In this document: positions 22,954 to 33,031 of the stretch, in pieces
Position numbering within the stretch: position 1 is the first letter of the stretch
Layout of the letters: every line of letters begins with the position of its first letter
Notes under the pieces: generated by a model
Databases searched by the model: none
What the model was told of the DNA's origin: nothing
Seen by the model: only the letters and a program-made list of their open reading frames with translations
Position numbers and translations under genes: made by a program
NCBI GenBank assembly: GCA_011947345.1
Contig: JAAVTG010000731.1
Location: 33,267 to 97,266 of the forward strand
DNA: 64,000 nucleotides
Source: Phytophthora quininea
Taxonomy: Eukaryota > Oomycota > Peronosporomycetes > Peronosporales > Peronosporaceae
Direction: 5' to 3'

Positions 22954-24523
22954 TCACAACCTTGATACCGTTGCTGCAGACAACACATCATTTACCAAAG
23001 AAGTTGCTGGACTCACATATTTGGCGAAGCTGGGAATAATTCGAGCTTCGAGGGGCACATCCTTGGTCTTCTCGTAAACATTGCTGAGGAAGGCACAAAC
23101 AGCGTCGCCATGTGCCAACGCACGCGGAGATAACAGGAAGTTGAACATGTGGCTCGCGTACGGGACTTTGACGAATACGTCCCGAACGCCTCCGAGCTGC
23201 TGGTCCTGGTACGACCCGAGTTCGGGCGAGAGCTGTTGACGATAGTGACGCAGACGCTCGTAAAATGTGTGCGAGTCATCGAACGATACCGTGTTGTCGT
23301 GGGTTCCGTGTGTGATCATGAACGGCGGTATGATACTTCGTCGATGTGGGGCTCGATCGTCGTCCAGATATGCTATGGGGGACGCGCGCAAAAAGTCTTC
23401 GTTGTTGTCCTTGAGCTTCTTTTGCATCACCAGAAATTCAATATACCGAACGAAGCCTTGCGTTTTGTCGCGAGCGTAGTAAATGCCGCTCCGATCGGTG
23501 AAGTCGTGCACGCCGTAGTTGTCAACAACCGCGCGAACGCTCGTATCCACGTCTTCAAATCCTGGTTGTAAAGACTTGTCGTCAGCAGTGAGACCCATCA
23601 AGCTCGACAAGTGTCCGCCGGCGGACTCGCCTCCCACCACAACAAATTCAGGGTTGGCATCGAATTTGGCGCGCGCACTGCCGCGGAGGAAGGCAATCGC
23701 ACGCTTCGAGTCGATGAGGTGTGTTGGGAACGCAACTCCAGGGGACAATCGATAGTCGATGACACACACCACCCAGCCCATCGACGCCACTTGGTAGACG
23801 CAGGCGAACGGCGGGATTCTGCGGTCTCCAATAACCCAGCCTCCGCCATGGATATACAGGAAAATAGGGGCGTTCGATGGCGCATCCTTGTGTTTGTAAA
23901 CATCCATGAGCAGCTTCCTGGTTTTCGTTTTACCCACGTGCGCGTACGTGACGGTCTTCTTGGTAACTCCTGGGTAGGTCATCGCCACTGCCATGGGCTG
24001 CGGCAAAGGCAAGAACACACTCAGCCACCTCTTTAACGACATGCTCCCAATGTTCTCGAGCTGTTCAGGTGTCATATCCGATGCAGCAAGCGCGCCGCGA
24101 ATCACGTTCTTAGACGAGAGGTTCTGCGTGTACCACTTGGCGAGGTTCACGAGCACTGCGCACTGCACCAGCCCGGCAAACGCGCCGCTCCAGCGCGAAA
24201 AGATCGGCACTTTCTTCTTGAGCAGAAATCCCACCACACAGGCGTTCGTGACCGCGATCTTGTGCGAGAGCTCCGTCGGTAGCAATGACGCCGCCATGCC
24301 AAAGAAGTTCTGTCAACATCAAAGAGACGTCATTAGCACAAGAGTCTTCAGCGTAGAAAGCTCATTTGCAAGTGTGTACCTCGGCCTGGATGCGGTTGTT
24401 CTTGGCACGCCGCACAATGTAGAGCGTGGTGACCGCGAAGGCCAAGTATGTCCAGCGCGTCAGGCGCTCCATGCTCAGGTACTTGGGCGTCGGGTCTAGG
24501 CCCTTGGGGTCGATGATCTTCAT
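22954..24523 (-). CDS. Membrane-anchored alpha/beta hydrolase of the hormone-sensitive-lipase family
   Basis: Such enzymes hydrolyse carboxyl esters or amides. There are two exons, 24380-24523 and 22954-24309, with a phase-0 GT-AG intron, giving ~499 residues. Near the N-terminus one or two hydrophobic segments (TYLAFAVTTLYIV; VGFLLKKK region) suggest membrane anchoring. The hydrolase core has the oxyanion motif HGGGW, the nucleophile motif GESAGG, an acid in THGTHDNTV and a late His in YASHMFNF, so the triad looks complete. The N-terminal exon begins MKIIDPKG at 24523. No frameshift. The substrate is unknown. It converges with the methyltransferase gene (65 bases between stops). Confidence 0.87.
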
Positions 24524-25549
24524 CGTCGGGACAATAGCAGAGTGGCGAGGCGTTTGGCAGTTGTGGCGGGGCGAGTGCCACTCGTTGCTAATTGCTGGCG
24601 GCGCCAAAGGGACCTTGAAGGGGGACCGCTGACGGACGGCGCTGCTTGGAGATCGCGAAGTGACCCCAGATGATGCCGATTAGAAATTACGAGCCAATCA
24701 GATCAGATTAAAAGTGTTGACTAAACTAAAAATAGACGGGGCAATCCAATCATTTTTTTTTTGAAAACCTGTGCAAACGTCAACTACATACTGTAGTTAC
24801 TCGTGGATTCTCAGCGGAAGTAGCGAGTCTCAAGTTTAGGTGCTATCTCGACTGCAGGGAGGTTGACTTGTATACAGTCCACAAAGTTCTCACGTGGGTA
24901 TAAACTGTCGTGCACCATGCGTCCCCTACGACGGTCAAGTTGCAGTGCTCCATGACGAGTGAATGCGAGGCTAATATCCTTACGATTGTTGGAACCAATG
25001 TTAAGTCAGCCAAGAGCAACAAGGGTCATGGCAAAATCTCGCATTTCAACATCAAATTTCAAAGTCGCAAGAAGAAACGGGTTTCCCCGATTACAGAGAA
25101 TGATAGTGCGATGTACGTGGAGGAAATTGTCATCCCTGAGAACAGTAAGACGAGCGTGTTACTCAGCATCATGTCACTGCGTGGAATCCGCGTTCGGGCC
25201 GAGAACGCATTCCATCAACCAAGCTCATGATTACGAACGGCTTCTGGTTTTCCGCTGTCTCGTCTTGTAGATGTTCCTGACGACTAATCCTGCATTGCAT
25301 TAGATCCCGGTATTAAAGCGTCCCTAAAGGCCATGGATCTGTCGTATGTGAGAGCCATGCGCACGTTCAACTCTGCCACCGCTCCGATAAAAAAACTCTT
25401 AAAAAATATATCCACTGCAAGACGTGCGCTTTCTTGAAGAATAACTATCAAACAATCCTGCTCTCGATTTTTTGGACGAAGGAAACGGTACGCTGTAGAT
25501 GTGCGCGGAGCCACTTCACCAAATGTTTTTTTGTTTGTTTTTGTCGCTG

Positions 25550-25640
25550 AGTGTGATAAAGAAGAGCCATGGGGCGCAAATTGTGAAGGGTATTGCTTGT
25601 TTAGTTTGCTAGCTGTTCTGAACACTTTGGGCTCTAGGAA
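25550..25640 (+). repeat. Diverged dispersed repeat, copy 1
   Basis: The sequence from GGGGCGC through AAATTGTGAAGGGTATTGC to ACTTTGGGCT is alignable, with small gaps, to 29970-30035 in the same orientation about 4.4 kb away. It could be the remains of terminal repeats of one element or two insertions of a family. Confidence 0.45.
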
Positions 25641-25839
25641 CGGCAACTCTTCCATAATGTCATAAATTATCATGCGTTTTAACCACAACGATAACTTACC
25701 GTAATCAAAACGGGCGTCAACGACAGAGCTAGACTCTGTTACGTGACCTCGTTTTTAAAGAGGTCTACTTGAGCGGGCAGTTCGGCGCGATGTGGCTGAC
25801 CGTCTTCCAGCAGTGACGTTGAGCCGTCTTCACCCACTT

Positions 25840-26181
25840 AGCCAAGAGCTGCCATCCTGCAAGAAGTGATCGAAGTGAAGAGCGACATTAACCTCTTCGT
25901 CTAACGGGGTGATGCACCTTGAGGTGATGGCCCGTCTCGGGTCAGATTCTTTGCTGAAATAAAAATGCAACTCGAGTGGCAAGAAGAGCATGTGAGCACT
26001 GGACAAGTATATTATGGAATTCCCCAATGTAGTTGTGGAGTGATCTTGCACAGTCTTTTTGTGCATATTCGTTGTCAGGAAGGGCAAGAATCTCTTGTTC
26101 AGCGCGAGATGCAACGCGTATGTCGAATATCCGCCGCATCTGATACGACCATGATCTGTCGCTGATTCTTTTTCTCCGCAA
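25840..26181 (-). pseudogene. Possible retrotransposon gag-like fragment
   Basis: Overlapping minus-strand frames encode pieces such as RVASRAEQEILALPDNEY and EFHNILVQCSHALL, then TPLDEEVNVALHFDHF in a second frame. The style (charged helical, with LLATRVAFLFQQ) recalls gag helical regions of LTR elements, but there is no zinc knuckle and no LTR was found. Unassigned debris is equally possible. Confidence 0.25.
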
Positions 26182-27659
26182 CGTGCTCCAGAACTCCCTT
26201 GAGGCGTCGATGTGTTAAGAAGTCGCGAGATTGAAGAGCATTATTGACGGAATATAAACCGCAGTACGAATACTTTTCAGGTAAACATATTGATGTGTTG
26301 TATTCATGTGCGAACCATCACAAAAAATAAAGTGCTTAGCACTGAGCAATAATTTGAAAGACACGCACATAGTATGGGGCTGCATCCCCCAACGGGTGTT
26401 ATGGAATCACAGTGCTCGAAAACCGGACAGTGGTCCATCACTCGCGTCGATCGCAGCCTCACACAATGCAATACAGACACGATCAACTTACAATTTGTTG
26501 CTAGCGCTTGCCACGATGAAGTGACTACGAGAATGAGGCCTACATACTAACAAGCATGCATAAGACCAGAGGAAGTCGTTCAATCGCGAAGCATTTTTCC
26601 GTACCGCAATGTATGTACCTCGGCCTACAAGAACAAAGTACAACGGGTATCCATTTCAAAATAAATAGTGCACTTTGAGAAAAACCAACATGACCAATGT
26701 CCCGTGGAAATCTCGCTGGTCCCCACGGCTGTAGTAATATTATACTGGATAACATGGCGTTTTTAATTTGCTTGATATAGAATGGACTCCAGGGTTTATG
26801 TCATTACGTAACGTAAGCCATCCTTTTGCTCTTCAAGCGACAGGACACCTGTCTCTGTTTAAATTTATAAAACAATATATTTTATAACTTTCAGAAGATA
26901 TCAGCACTCTCCAAAACATCTATCGAAGCTCACAGACGAAGGAGCAACATATTGATATGAATGCTGTCCTATCTTAAGCGACAAATGTTTAATATATACT
27001 ATGCTTAGAGAACTAAGTATTAACCATATGCAACTATATCACGAGGAATGGTTATATGTGTCCTAACGCTTGTACTAAAGATAGAGGCAGATATGCTTAA
27101 CACGAGGAAATATTATTCTTTATGCCCTAAATCTGCTGAGGATCAGATCGAGAAAATATTGAGATCGATCGTTGCTCTTGTGGAACAACTGTTAAGAGAT
27201 ACAACAATGCGCACCACTGTTCATCTCCAAAACATAAGGAATGGAGTCAATTGATGCCGATGCCTGAGCTACTTCGTGGTTGGTCAACAAATGAATTTAG
27301 CGAGGCTACAAAATAACTGTACGCAGGACATAGAACTCATTGATTTGGCAAACGGTACTTTAATGCCAGATGAGTCACTTCCTTTTGTAGGTTAAAAAAA
27401 TAATCAACATAAAAGTAAAGGCATATTACTTCCGTGGCAGGGTCGATTCTTCTTGTCTTGGGTGGGTCAATGTAGTTTCCCGTGCCCAGACTTGATTCCG
27501 ATATCAACTTATGTCTTAGAAGGTAAAACGAACTCTGTGTTATCCTATCCCAAAATCTTTCCTAAGAGCTTCCGTCTGGCGTCCCTCGACGCGTGTTTCT
27601 GTTCCTCACCTGGATTGCTTGCACTGGATTCTTTCTTGTTGCGTAAACTGGCTTCTTCA

Positions 27660-27900
27660 GCAGAGATCAATAGAGATCAGTTCGTATCTATCGGGATCAC
27701 ACGAGATCGAGATCCTAAGATCAAGATCATATGATTCCAAGATTGTAGAACAGTGATCCGGTGTCAGCAATATTTCTGATCTGGGTCAGGATCAGAGATC
27801 AAGAGCTGAGTCGACATCATAATCTAGATCCACCTCATTTGACCTTGAATGTAGATCCTCGGTTTTCAGCTTGAAACAAGATTTTCGGGATCAGGTTTGA
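27660..27900. repeat. GATC-rich degenerate repeat patch
   Basis: About fourteen GATC tetramers occur in ~240 bases, mostly as AGATC or GGATC, with irregular spacing. This is far above chance (about one expected). No clean period is visible, so it is likely a degraded simple repeat. Confidence 0.45.
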
Positions 27901-28384
27901 TTCGTACCTAAACTTTGGTTCCACTTCACCACATTACAGAGATCGAGCCATCGCCAAACTTCTCAGCCAGGATCATACCAACCTCGATGCTGTCTTCCAT
28001 ATGCCCTTGTTGATTTGAAACTCACTGACGGTATCCTGGATCAAAGGCATATACCTCTTGATTTGTTTTTGACTTGTGCCTATCAAAAGCTAATGTACTC
28101 TTATTGTTGCATAACTATATGTTGTGTCTTACCGTCAGTTTTGGAAGTGAGATCGCGACAAAGCCATCTCCCTCGTGGACACCACCCAGCTAGCTTTATC
28201 TTGAACTTTGCTCGCCGGCTTCTTTCCTACATGGTTGACCCTACGACTACTTAACAGCCAATAGACTTCTTTCTTTGCCTTTATTTTTCGATCACTTTAC
28301 TTCAATTGGTTGTTTACAAATTGCTACATATTGTGGCACAACTCTACATACGTAGCCTGATTTCCTTTAAAAAAAAATAGTGGA

Positions 28385-28640
28385 GGAAGTTTGGTGAAGA
28401 GAAATCATCGTGGTTGTCGCGGCACAACCAAAGAACACAATTTTCCCCGCAGTGCCCTCATCGCTCATCTTGAACGCGAAATGGGGCCTGCTTGTAGTCA
28501 TCAGGGGTCATTGATGGTGGAGGTTCCTGCAGAGGATTGAAGTATAGCTTATTTTTATTGCTGACAGCCATCCAATGAGTACCACCGATTTGGGAGACCC
28601 CATATTTAAGATAGCGTAATTGACATCGAGCTTGAGTTTA
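28385..28640 (-). pseudogene. Adenain-like (C5/Ulp1-fold) cysteine protease fragment
   Basis: One minus-strand frame reads the active-site His context GGTHWMAV, then ~12 residues on YFNP in the place of the acidic residue, a Pro-rich loop EPPP, and after a stop codon in the same frame a Cys context HCGENCVLWLC. The order and spacing match adenovirus-type maturation proteases found in Polintons, Polinton-like viruses and some transposons. The internal TGA and lack of an intact N-terminus make it a relic. It could instead come from a transposon Ulp1 gene. Confidence 0.5.
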
Positions 28641-28800
28641 TGGTTAATATCGATCTGATCTATCTCCACATCCAATGCCTGAGCTAATTTTAGTAAGCTG
28701 GGTCTGAGTTGATCGATGATTTAATTATTTGTCTGATAGAGTTTCTTCTTCTTGAAGGCATTTATTTATTTTTCAGGAACTATATTGGTCTGTATATGAT

Positions 28801-29345
28801 CTTACTGCACACACAATATTATCTGCTTCTGTTATTTCCGCTCTCGCTCACTCAGTTAAGCCGACTCAGAGCGAAATTCTTTTCTCCGCTAAGAAATGGA
28901 CGTACATCCAGGACTCGACTTCTAACTCCGGTCAATACAGCGGACAGATTCAACTCAATTTTTCTACAATCTCATCTTAGGCTGCATTTGTCAGCTGGGA
29001 AGAGACTGTCATTTAACTTCCGACCAAGTTACAAATTCTTAACACCACTGGTAGTGCTGTTACTAGCACCTCCGCTGCAACATTCGATCAGGTAGTTGTT
29101 AATGGCGTCACTGTCCAAACAAACCAGATCCATGCAATCCGGTAAAACGTGCCCCATTCTTTAAAACTTCGCCACTTCTAACGCCTCTTCTACTGGCGCA
29201 CTAACAGAACTTACCGTACCTTCTGGTAGCGGACTAACAACGACAACTGACTTCAGTGGTACAGTCACAACAGGTACTAGTATCACCCTCCTTGGTCGTT
29301 TACTTGTCTTTTGGTACCGATCTACACGCCTAACCCAAATGCTGA
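28801..29345 (+). pseudogene. Capsid-like protein relic (Polinton-like virus style)
   Basis: One frame carries WTYIQDS, then GQYSGQIQLNFSTISS, then SWEETVI and LPTKLQI, followed by Ser/Thr/Gly-rich strands; a second frame from ~29166 carries more of the same Ser/Thr-rich beta-strand style. A Trp/Asp entry, a YSGxQ strand and a Pro-Leu-type strand resemble the first jelly roll of major capsid proteins from Polinton-like viruses. This is pattern recognition only. The frame is broken by a TAG, a TAA and a further TAA, two of which are one C-to-T step from Gln codons. Its divergent neighbour is the protease relic. Confidence 0.4.
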
Positions 29346-29969
29346 TCACGACTTAACACAGAAGAAGAGCATGATCGTCCTCCTTTTCGGACGCAGAGCG
29401 GATCGTCATGTCTTGACCTTTTGTACTTGAAGTTTGTAAAGATCAACTCTGTACAAGCTGAAGTGCTTGTCAATCACCATGTGACTCAACGACTGCAACA
29501 CGTGTTCTGCTCCCAAAGCAGTCCACTTAATGCATAATATCGCTTGTTTTTACCTTCTTCTGCTAAAGCTCTACTCTTCAAGTCCCTACGCAGTGCCCCC
29601 CGCTAATACACGATATTGTGGTGACAAATGCTGCTGACTCCGTAGTCATCCGCCGGTGGTAATCAGCGTAGTACTTGTATTGCTCAATCGTAAAGTACCA
29701 AAGTTGAAAATTCTCGTTCAGGGAGCCGCGGCACAGCGGTGATTCGGCTCTTAAGCCGCTGTCAAAACGAGCATTCTAAGTCGCCAGTTGCTCTTGGAGT
29801 TAAGCTGGAACTGTGCTTGCTGTTGCGCAAAACTTGCAGCATGTCGCCGAATGTTTGAAGCGCGACTGCTGAGTTTATGATCCACGATGGCTGAAATTGA
29901 CTTGGCTTCAGTATGATATCTTGACTGGACTCGATGGCAGTGACTTGACAGCGACAAGTGGTACAAGAA

Positions 29970-30035
29970 GCGTTGTGGGGCGCGATAGCAAATTGTAAAG
30001 TGTATTGCTTGTTTACCGTTCTGAGCTCTTTGGGC
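29970..30035 (+). repeat. Diverged dispersed repeat, copy 2
   Basis: It aligns to 25550-25640 (shared GGGGCGC, AAATTGT, GTATTGCTTGTTTA, GTTCTGA and TTTGGGCT blocks) in the same orientation. The two copies bracket the protease and capsid relics. Confidence 0.45.
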
Positions 30036-30433
30036 TGCAGTGGAGTCGCGCTGTCGCACGATCGGGTCGTACTACAAAGCCCAAGTCCTTAAAATATCGC
30101 TACACCACTATCAAATTCGCGTACCTTGCGCAGCAATAGCTTCTGCATCACGTTGCACGGTTTTTGGTGGCGGTGTAGAAAACCCCATCCCGGCAGCGCT
30201 CGGCATCTAGATCACCGCACCCCTGGGTTTGCCCTAGAGCAATAAGGCAAGCAAGAGTCCCAACGGTTAGAGTCCCGTTTCTCGGTCAATTCAGAGCGGG
30301 TGTTAGGGCGGTCGGTGGCGTCATAAAGGAGGGAGCATAGTCTTTCCTCCCATGCACATGGTTCGGAAATGCCATTATTGCACATTGCGTCCTCCTGCAC
30401 ACAACATGCTATTGTATCCGAAAGATTGTGTCA

Positions 30434-30497
30434 GTAATTTACTTTTGTATGTAAATTACACCAGCTCGCGAAGAGCACGGGTTTCCGCTTCGCGAGC
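30434..30497. repeat. Two adjacent perfect inverted repeats (hairpins)
   Basis: GTAATTTAC at 30434-30442 pairs with GTAAATTAC at 30451-30459. Then GCTCGCGAAG at 30464-30473 pairs with CTTCGCGAGC at 30488-30497. The loops are 8 and 14 bases. They lie ~500 bases past the TM9SF stop codon (downstream of that gene), in otherwise unassigned DNA. Possibly the end of a small non-autonomous element. Confidence 0.45.
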
Positions 30498-30990
30498 CGC
30501 CTTCTTCGACAGCCGTGGCCCCATACAAAACAACAGCGCGGCGCGCGAAGGGGACGGCTGGCGAAGAGGGCGGCATATACTAGAACGCCATGCAACTTTC
30601 TCGTTAAAGCAGGATAAATCTCCAAACCAAAATGAAAATGCTGGAGAAGACAAGCAGACTCAACACTGAGCCACTAGATTTCCGGCAGCTTCCCAAAGCC
30701 AAGTGCGATGCTCGTTGGTTGTCAGCTCAGAGATGTACACCAGCCGAACCTGCGGAGTCTGCAACCGTCTCCACATCAACCTCGGTGACGACGACGTTTT
30801 AGCGCGCACCTCGACCAGCGACTTCGCGACGAGTTTTTCTGAAGACTCGTTTGGAGTCGACCTTGTTTGTCTGATAGGACGATTTACCGCAGTAGCAGCG
30901 TTTTTGACAACCATGACGTCCTTCTTGATCCTCGCAATCGCTTCATACAGCCATGTATTTATCGTTTTGCATCGATCGACATGCATCTCT

Positions 30991-32876
30991 TTACTCAACC
31001 TTGATCGTGCGGTAGATCTTGTCGACGAAGAAGAGCGAACTCTGGAAGCCGATGAACCCCAGCATGACGAAGAAGCAGTACGCCATCATGCTCGAGTAGC
31101 CAAAGTAGAACGCCGCTTGGAAGAACCCCGTCATGTCCGCCACGTTGGTATAATACCACACGCTGTACATCAGCACGAAGAGTCCTGTCGTCCCTCCCGA
31201 GACGTACGATCGCCACCACCAGCGATGGTCTTCGGACGAGAGCTGGATGTACGTCAGCGAGATCGTCGTGAACGCAGTCACAAACAGCAGCATGACGAAC
31301 GACAGGAACAAGATGCCGAAGAGCTTGTAGATCGAATGGCCCCAGATCGCCGCGAAGATGTGGTGCAGCTCAATGTAGACCGCACTAAATGGGAGGCAAC
31401 CGGCGGCAACGACCAGGATAAATGGACTGCGATATGCGGGGACGACAGGAATCTCCCGCGGGATCTTGTTGGTCCGGCATGGCGATCGGAACTCGCCAGT
31501 GGAGTTCCGTCCAGCGATGCCGCCGATAATGGTCAACGGCAGCGCGATCGTAATGAAGAGAGCCAACACAATCATAATCGTTCCGAAAGGGAGCGCTGCC
31601 GACGAGTCATTCCAGATCGCCACTGAGTTCAAAAAGGAGAAGATGGCGACCAATGGCCCCGGGATCACGAGCACAGACATTAAAATGTTCCAAACCCAGC
31701 GCTGGCCGCCCAACTGGCGGTACATCCGAGCAGAAATGAAGCCGCCAACGCCTGCAGTCAGCGCGTACAGGATGATGAAGGCAGTCATCATGTTTCCGCG
31801 CTTGTTCGGCTTTACCAATCCCACGAGCGAGGATCCAAGCACAACCGACACCATGATGAACAATTGCGCTCCGGCTCCGTTAAGCGCACAGAACACACTC
31901 AGGTTACTTGGGAACCGAAATACATCTGCATGCAAAAGCTTCCAGCCAGAGTCGTCCTCCAGCACTCGCTCGTCTCCAGTTTCCAGATCCGTGTACCGTG
32001 AGAAGTCTCGCTTCAAAATGCGAATCATCACGATCGAGAGGAATCCCGTCAGCATCATCACCAGGATGAAAGAGTTGATCACCGATATCCAATGCAGCTC
32101 CAAGTCATCCTCTGGGACAGTCTTGTCCACGTTGCGGTTCTCATACAGCAGGTCTGGACGGTTGTGCCACTTCACCGAGTACGTGAAAACCGCCTCCGGG
32201 TGCGAGGCGATATTCTCCGCCGAGAGGGTGTAGTGATACTCAATGTCCGGGTCGGACGACGCCATTGACATATTTGCGGCCACAACTCTGTACTTGCCGT
32301 CCTCCACATCCACATTGTTGTAGGCAATGTCGAAGTGCAGGTGCGTGTTTAGGTAGTAATGCACTTTTATGCCCTGCCGGATGTTGTTGATCCCCGCCTG
32401 GATCAAGTATCCGACCTGTCCGTCCAGCCGAATGTCGTCCATGTACATCTCAAACTCAAAGTCCTCGTCCACTGCATCTTTGAACGCCTTCATGACGTCT
32501 GGGGTCATTGGTAGTTTGCAGAGCTGCGCGTAGGTCTGGTCCACTCCGAAGTAGAGCTTGTAGTCCGTCACGACCTTGCGACTGCCCGTGAGCAGTTCGC
32601 CCAGATCGTGGTCGTCCCACGTGCGCTCCTTGGGCTTGCAGTAGGGCAGCTTGTAGTACTGGTACGTCTCGGTGGGGTTCGCATACGGGCGAATCTGTCA
32701 ATAGCATGATCCCCAAATCGTTAGCTCTCCAGCAGCCAGCACTAAGCGACCGTTCCTGCGACAAAACCCACCGTGTTGGCCACTACCAGCACCTCGTCCC
32801 GCATCTTGTAGTCCTCCGAGTCGGCAAGCGCCAGCCCGCAGGCCGTTGCCAGCAGCAGCAGCAGCGTCGTCCACAT
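30991..32876 (-). CDS. TM9SF (nonaspanin / EMP70) nine-transmembrane protein
   Basis: Nonaspanins cycle through Golgi and endosomes and influence protein sorting and adhesion. There are two exons: 32772-32876 and 30991-32694, phase 0, GT-AG. The N-terminus MWTTLLLLLATACGLALA is a clear signal peptide. A luminal domain follows (NPTETYQYYKLPYC), then the cluster of membrane segments, including the family core GWKLLHADVFRFPSN, the G-rich GALTAGVGGFISARMYR-type segment, and FTTISLTYIQLSSEDHRWWW. The C-terminus KIYRTIKVE is close to the conserved KxD/E-type retrieval tail. About 602 residues, which is normal, with no frameshift. Confidence 0.92.
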
Positions 32877-33031
32877 TGGTCTCCGCTTCCAAGTGAGTCC
32901 CCCTTTGCAAAGCTTTTCAGCAGCCAATCAGACGCGCTGTCTCATCGAGTGCGTCACTCTTGGCATCCACGACCAAAATCAGACGGAAGAAGCTCAAGAA
33001 GGTGGCCGAGCTGCCTGCGTCCATTGCCACA

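Larger units (their letters stand above)
24524..28380. other. AT-rich, gene-poor region with decayed repeats
   Basis: No convincing intact gene. It holds short open frames at 24958-25230 (+), unidentified; a minus-strand segment at ~25284-25690 that shares an ~80-base stretch with 29960-30040; a possible retrotransposon gag-like fragment at 25840-26181; and a GATC-rich patch at 27660-27900. Base composition differs from the GC-richer gene islands on both sides. Confidence 0.5.
29346..30990. other. Gene-poor region with unidentified coding debris
   Basis: No intact gene. At ~29640-29720 on the minus strand a frame reads LNENFQLWYFTIEQYKYYADY, and at ~29400-29520 another reads VIDKHFSLYRVDLYKLQ. 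Both look like old coding sequence but match no family I know. 29970-30035 is the second copy of the dispersed repeat. Two adjacent hairpins lie at 30434-30497. Confidence 0.4.

Noticed and set aside
28709..29095. Plus-strand Leu-rich frame over the capsid-like relic
   Set aside because: The hydrophobic start comes from AT-rich DNA; the conserved capsid-style motifs lie in a different frame, which I used instead.
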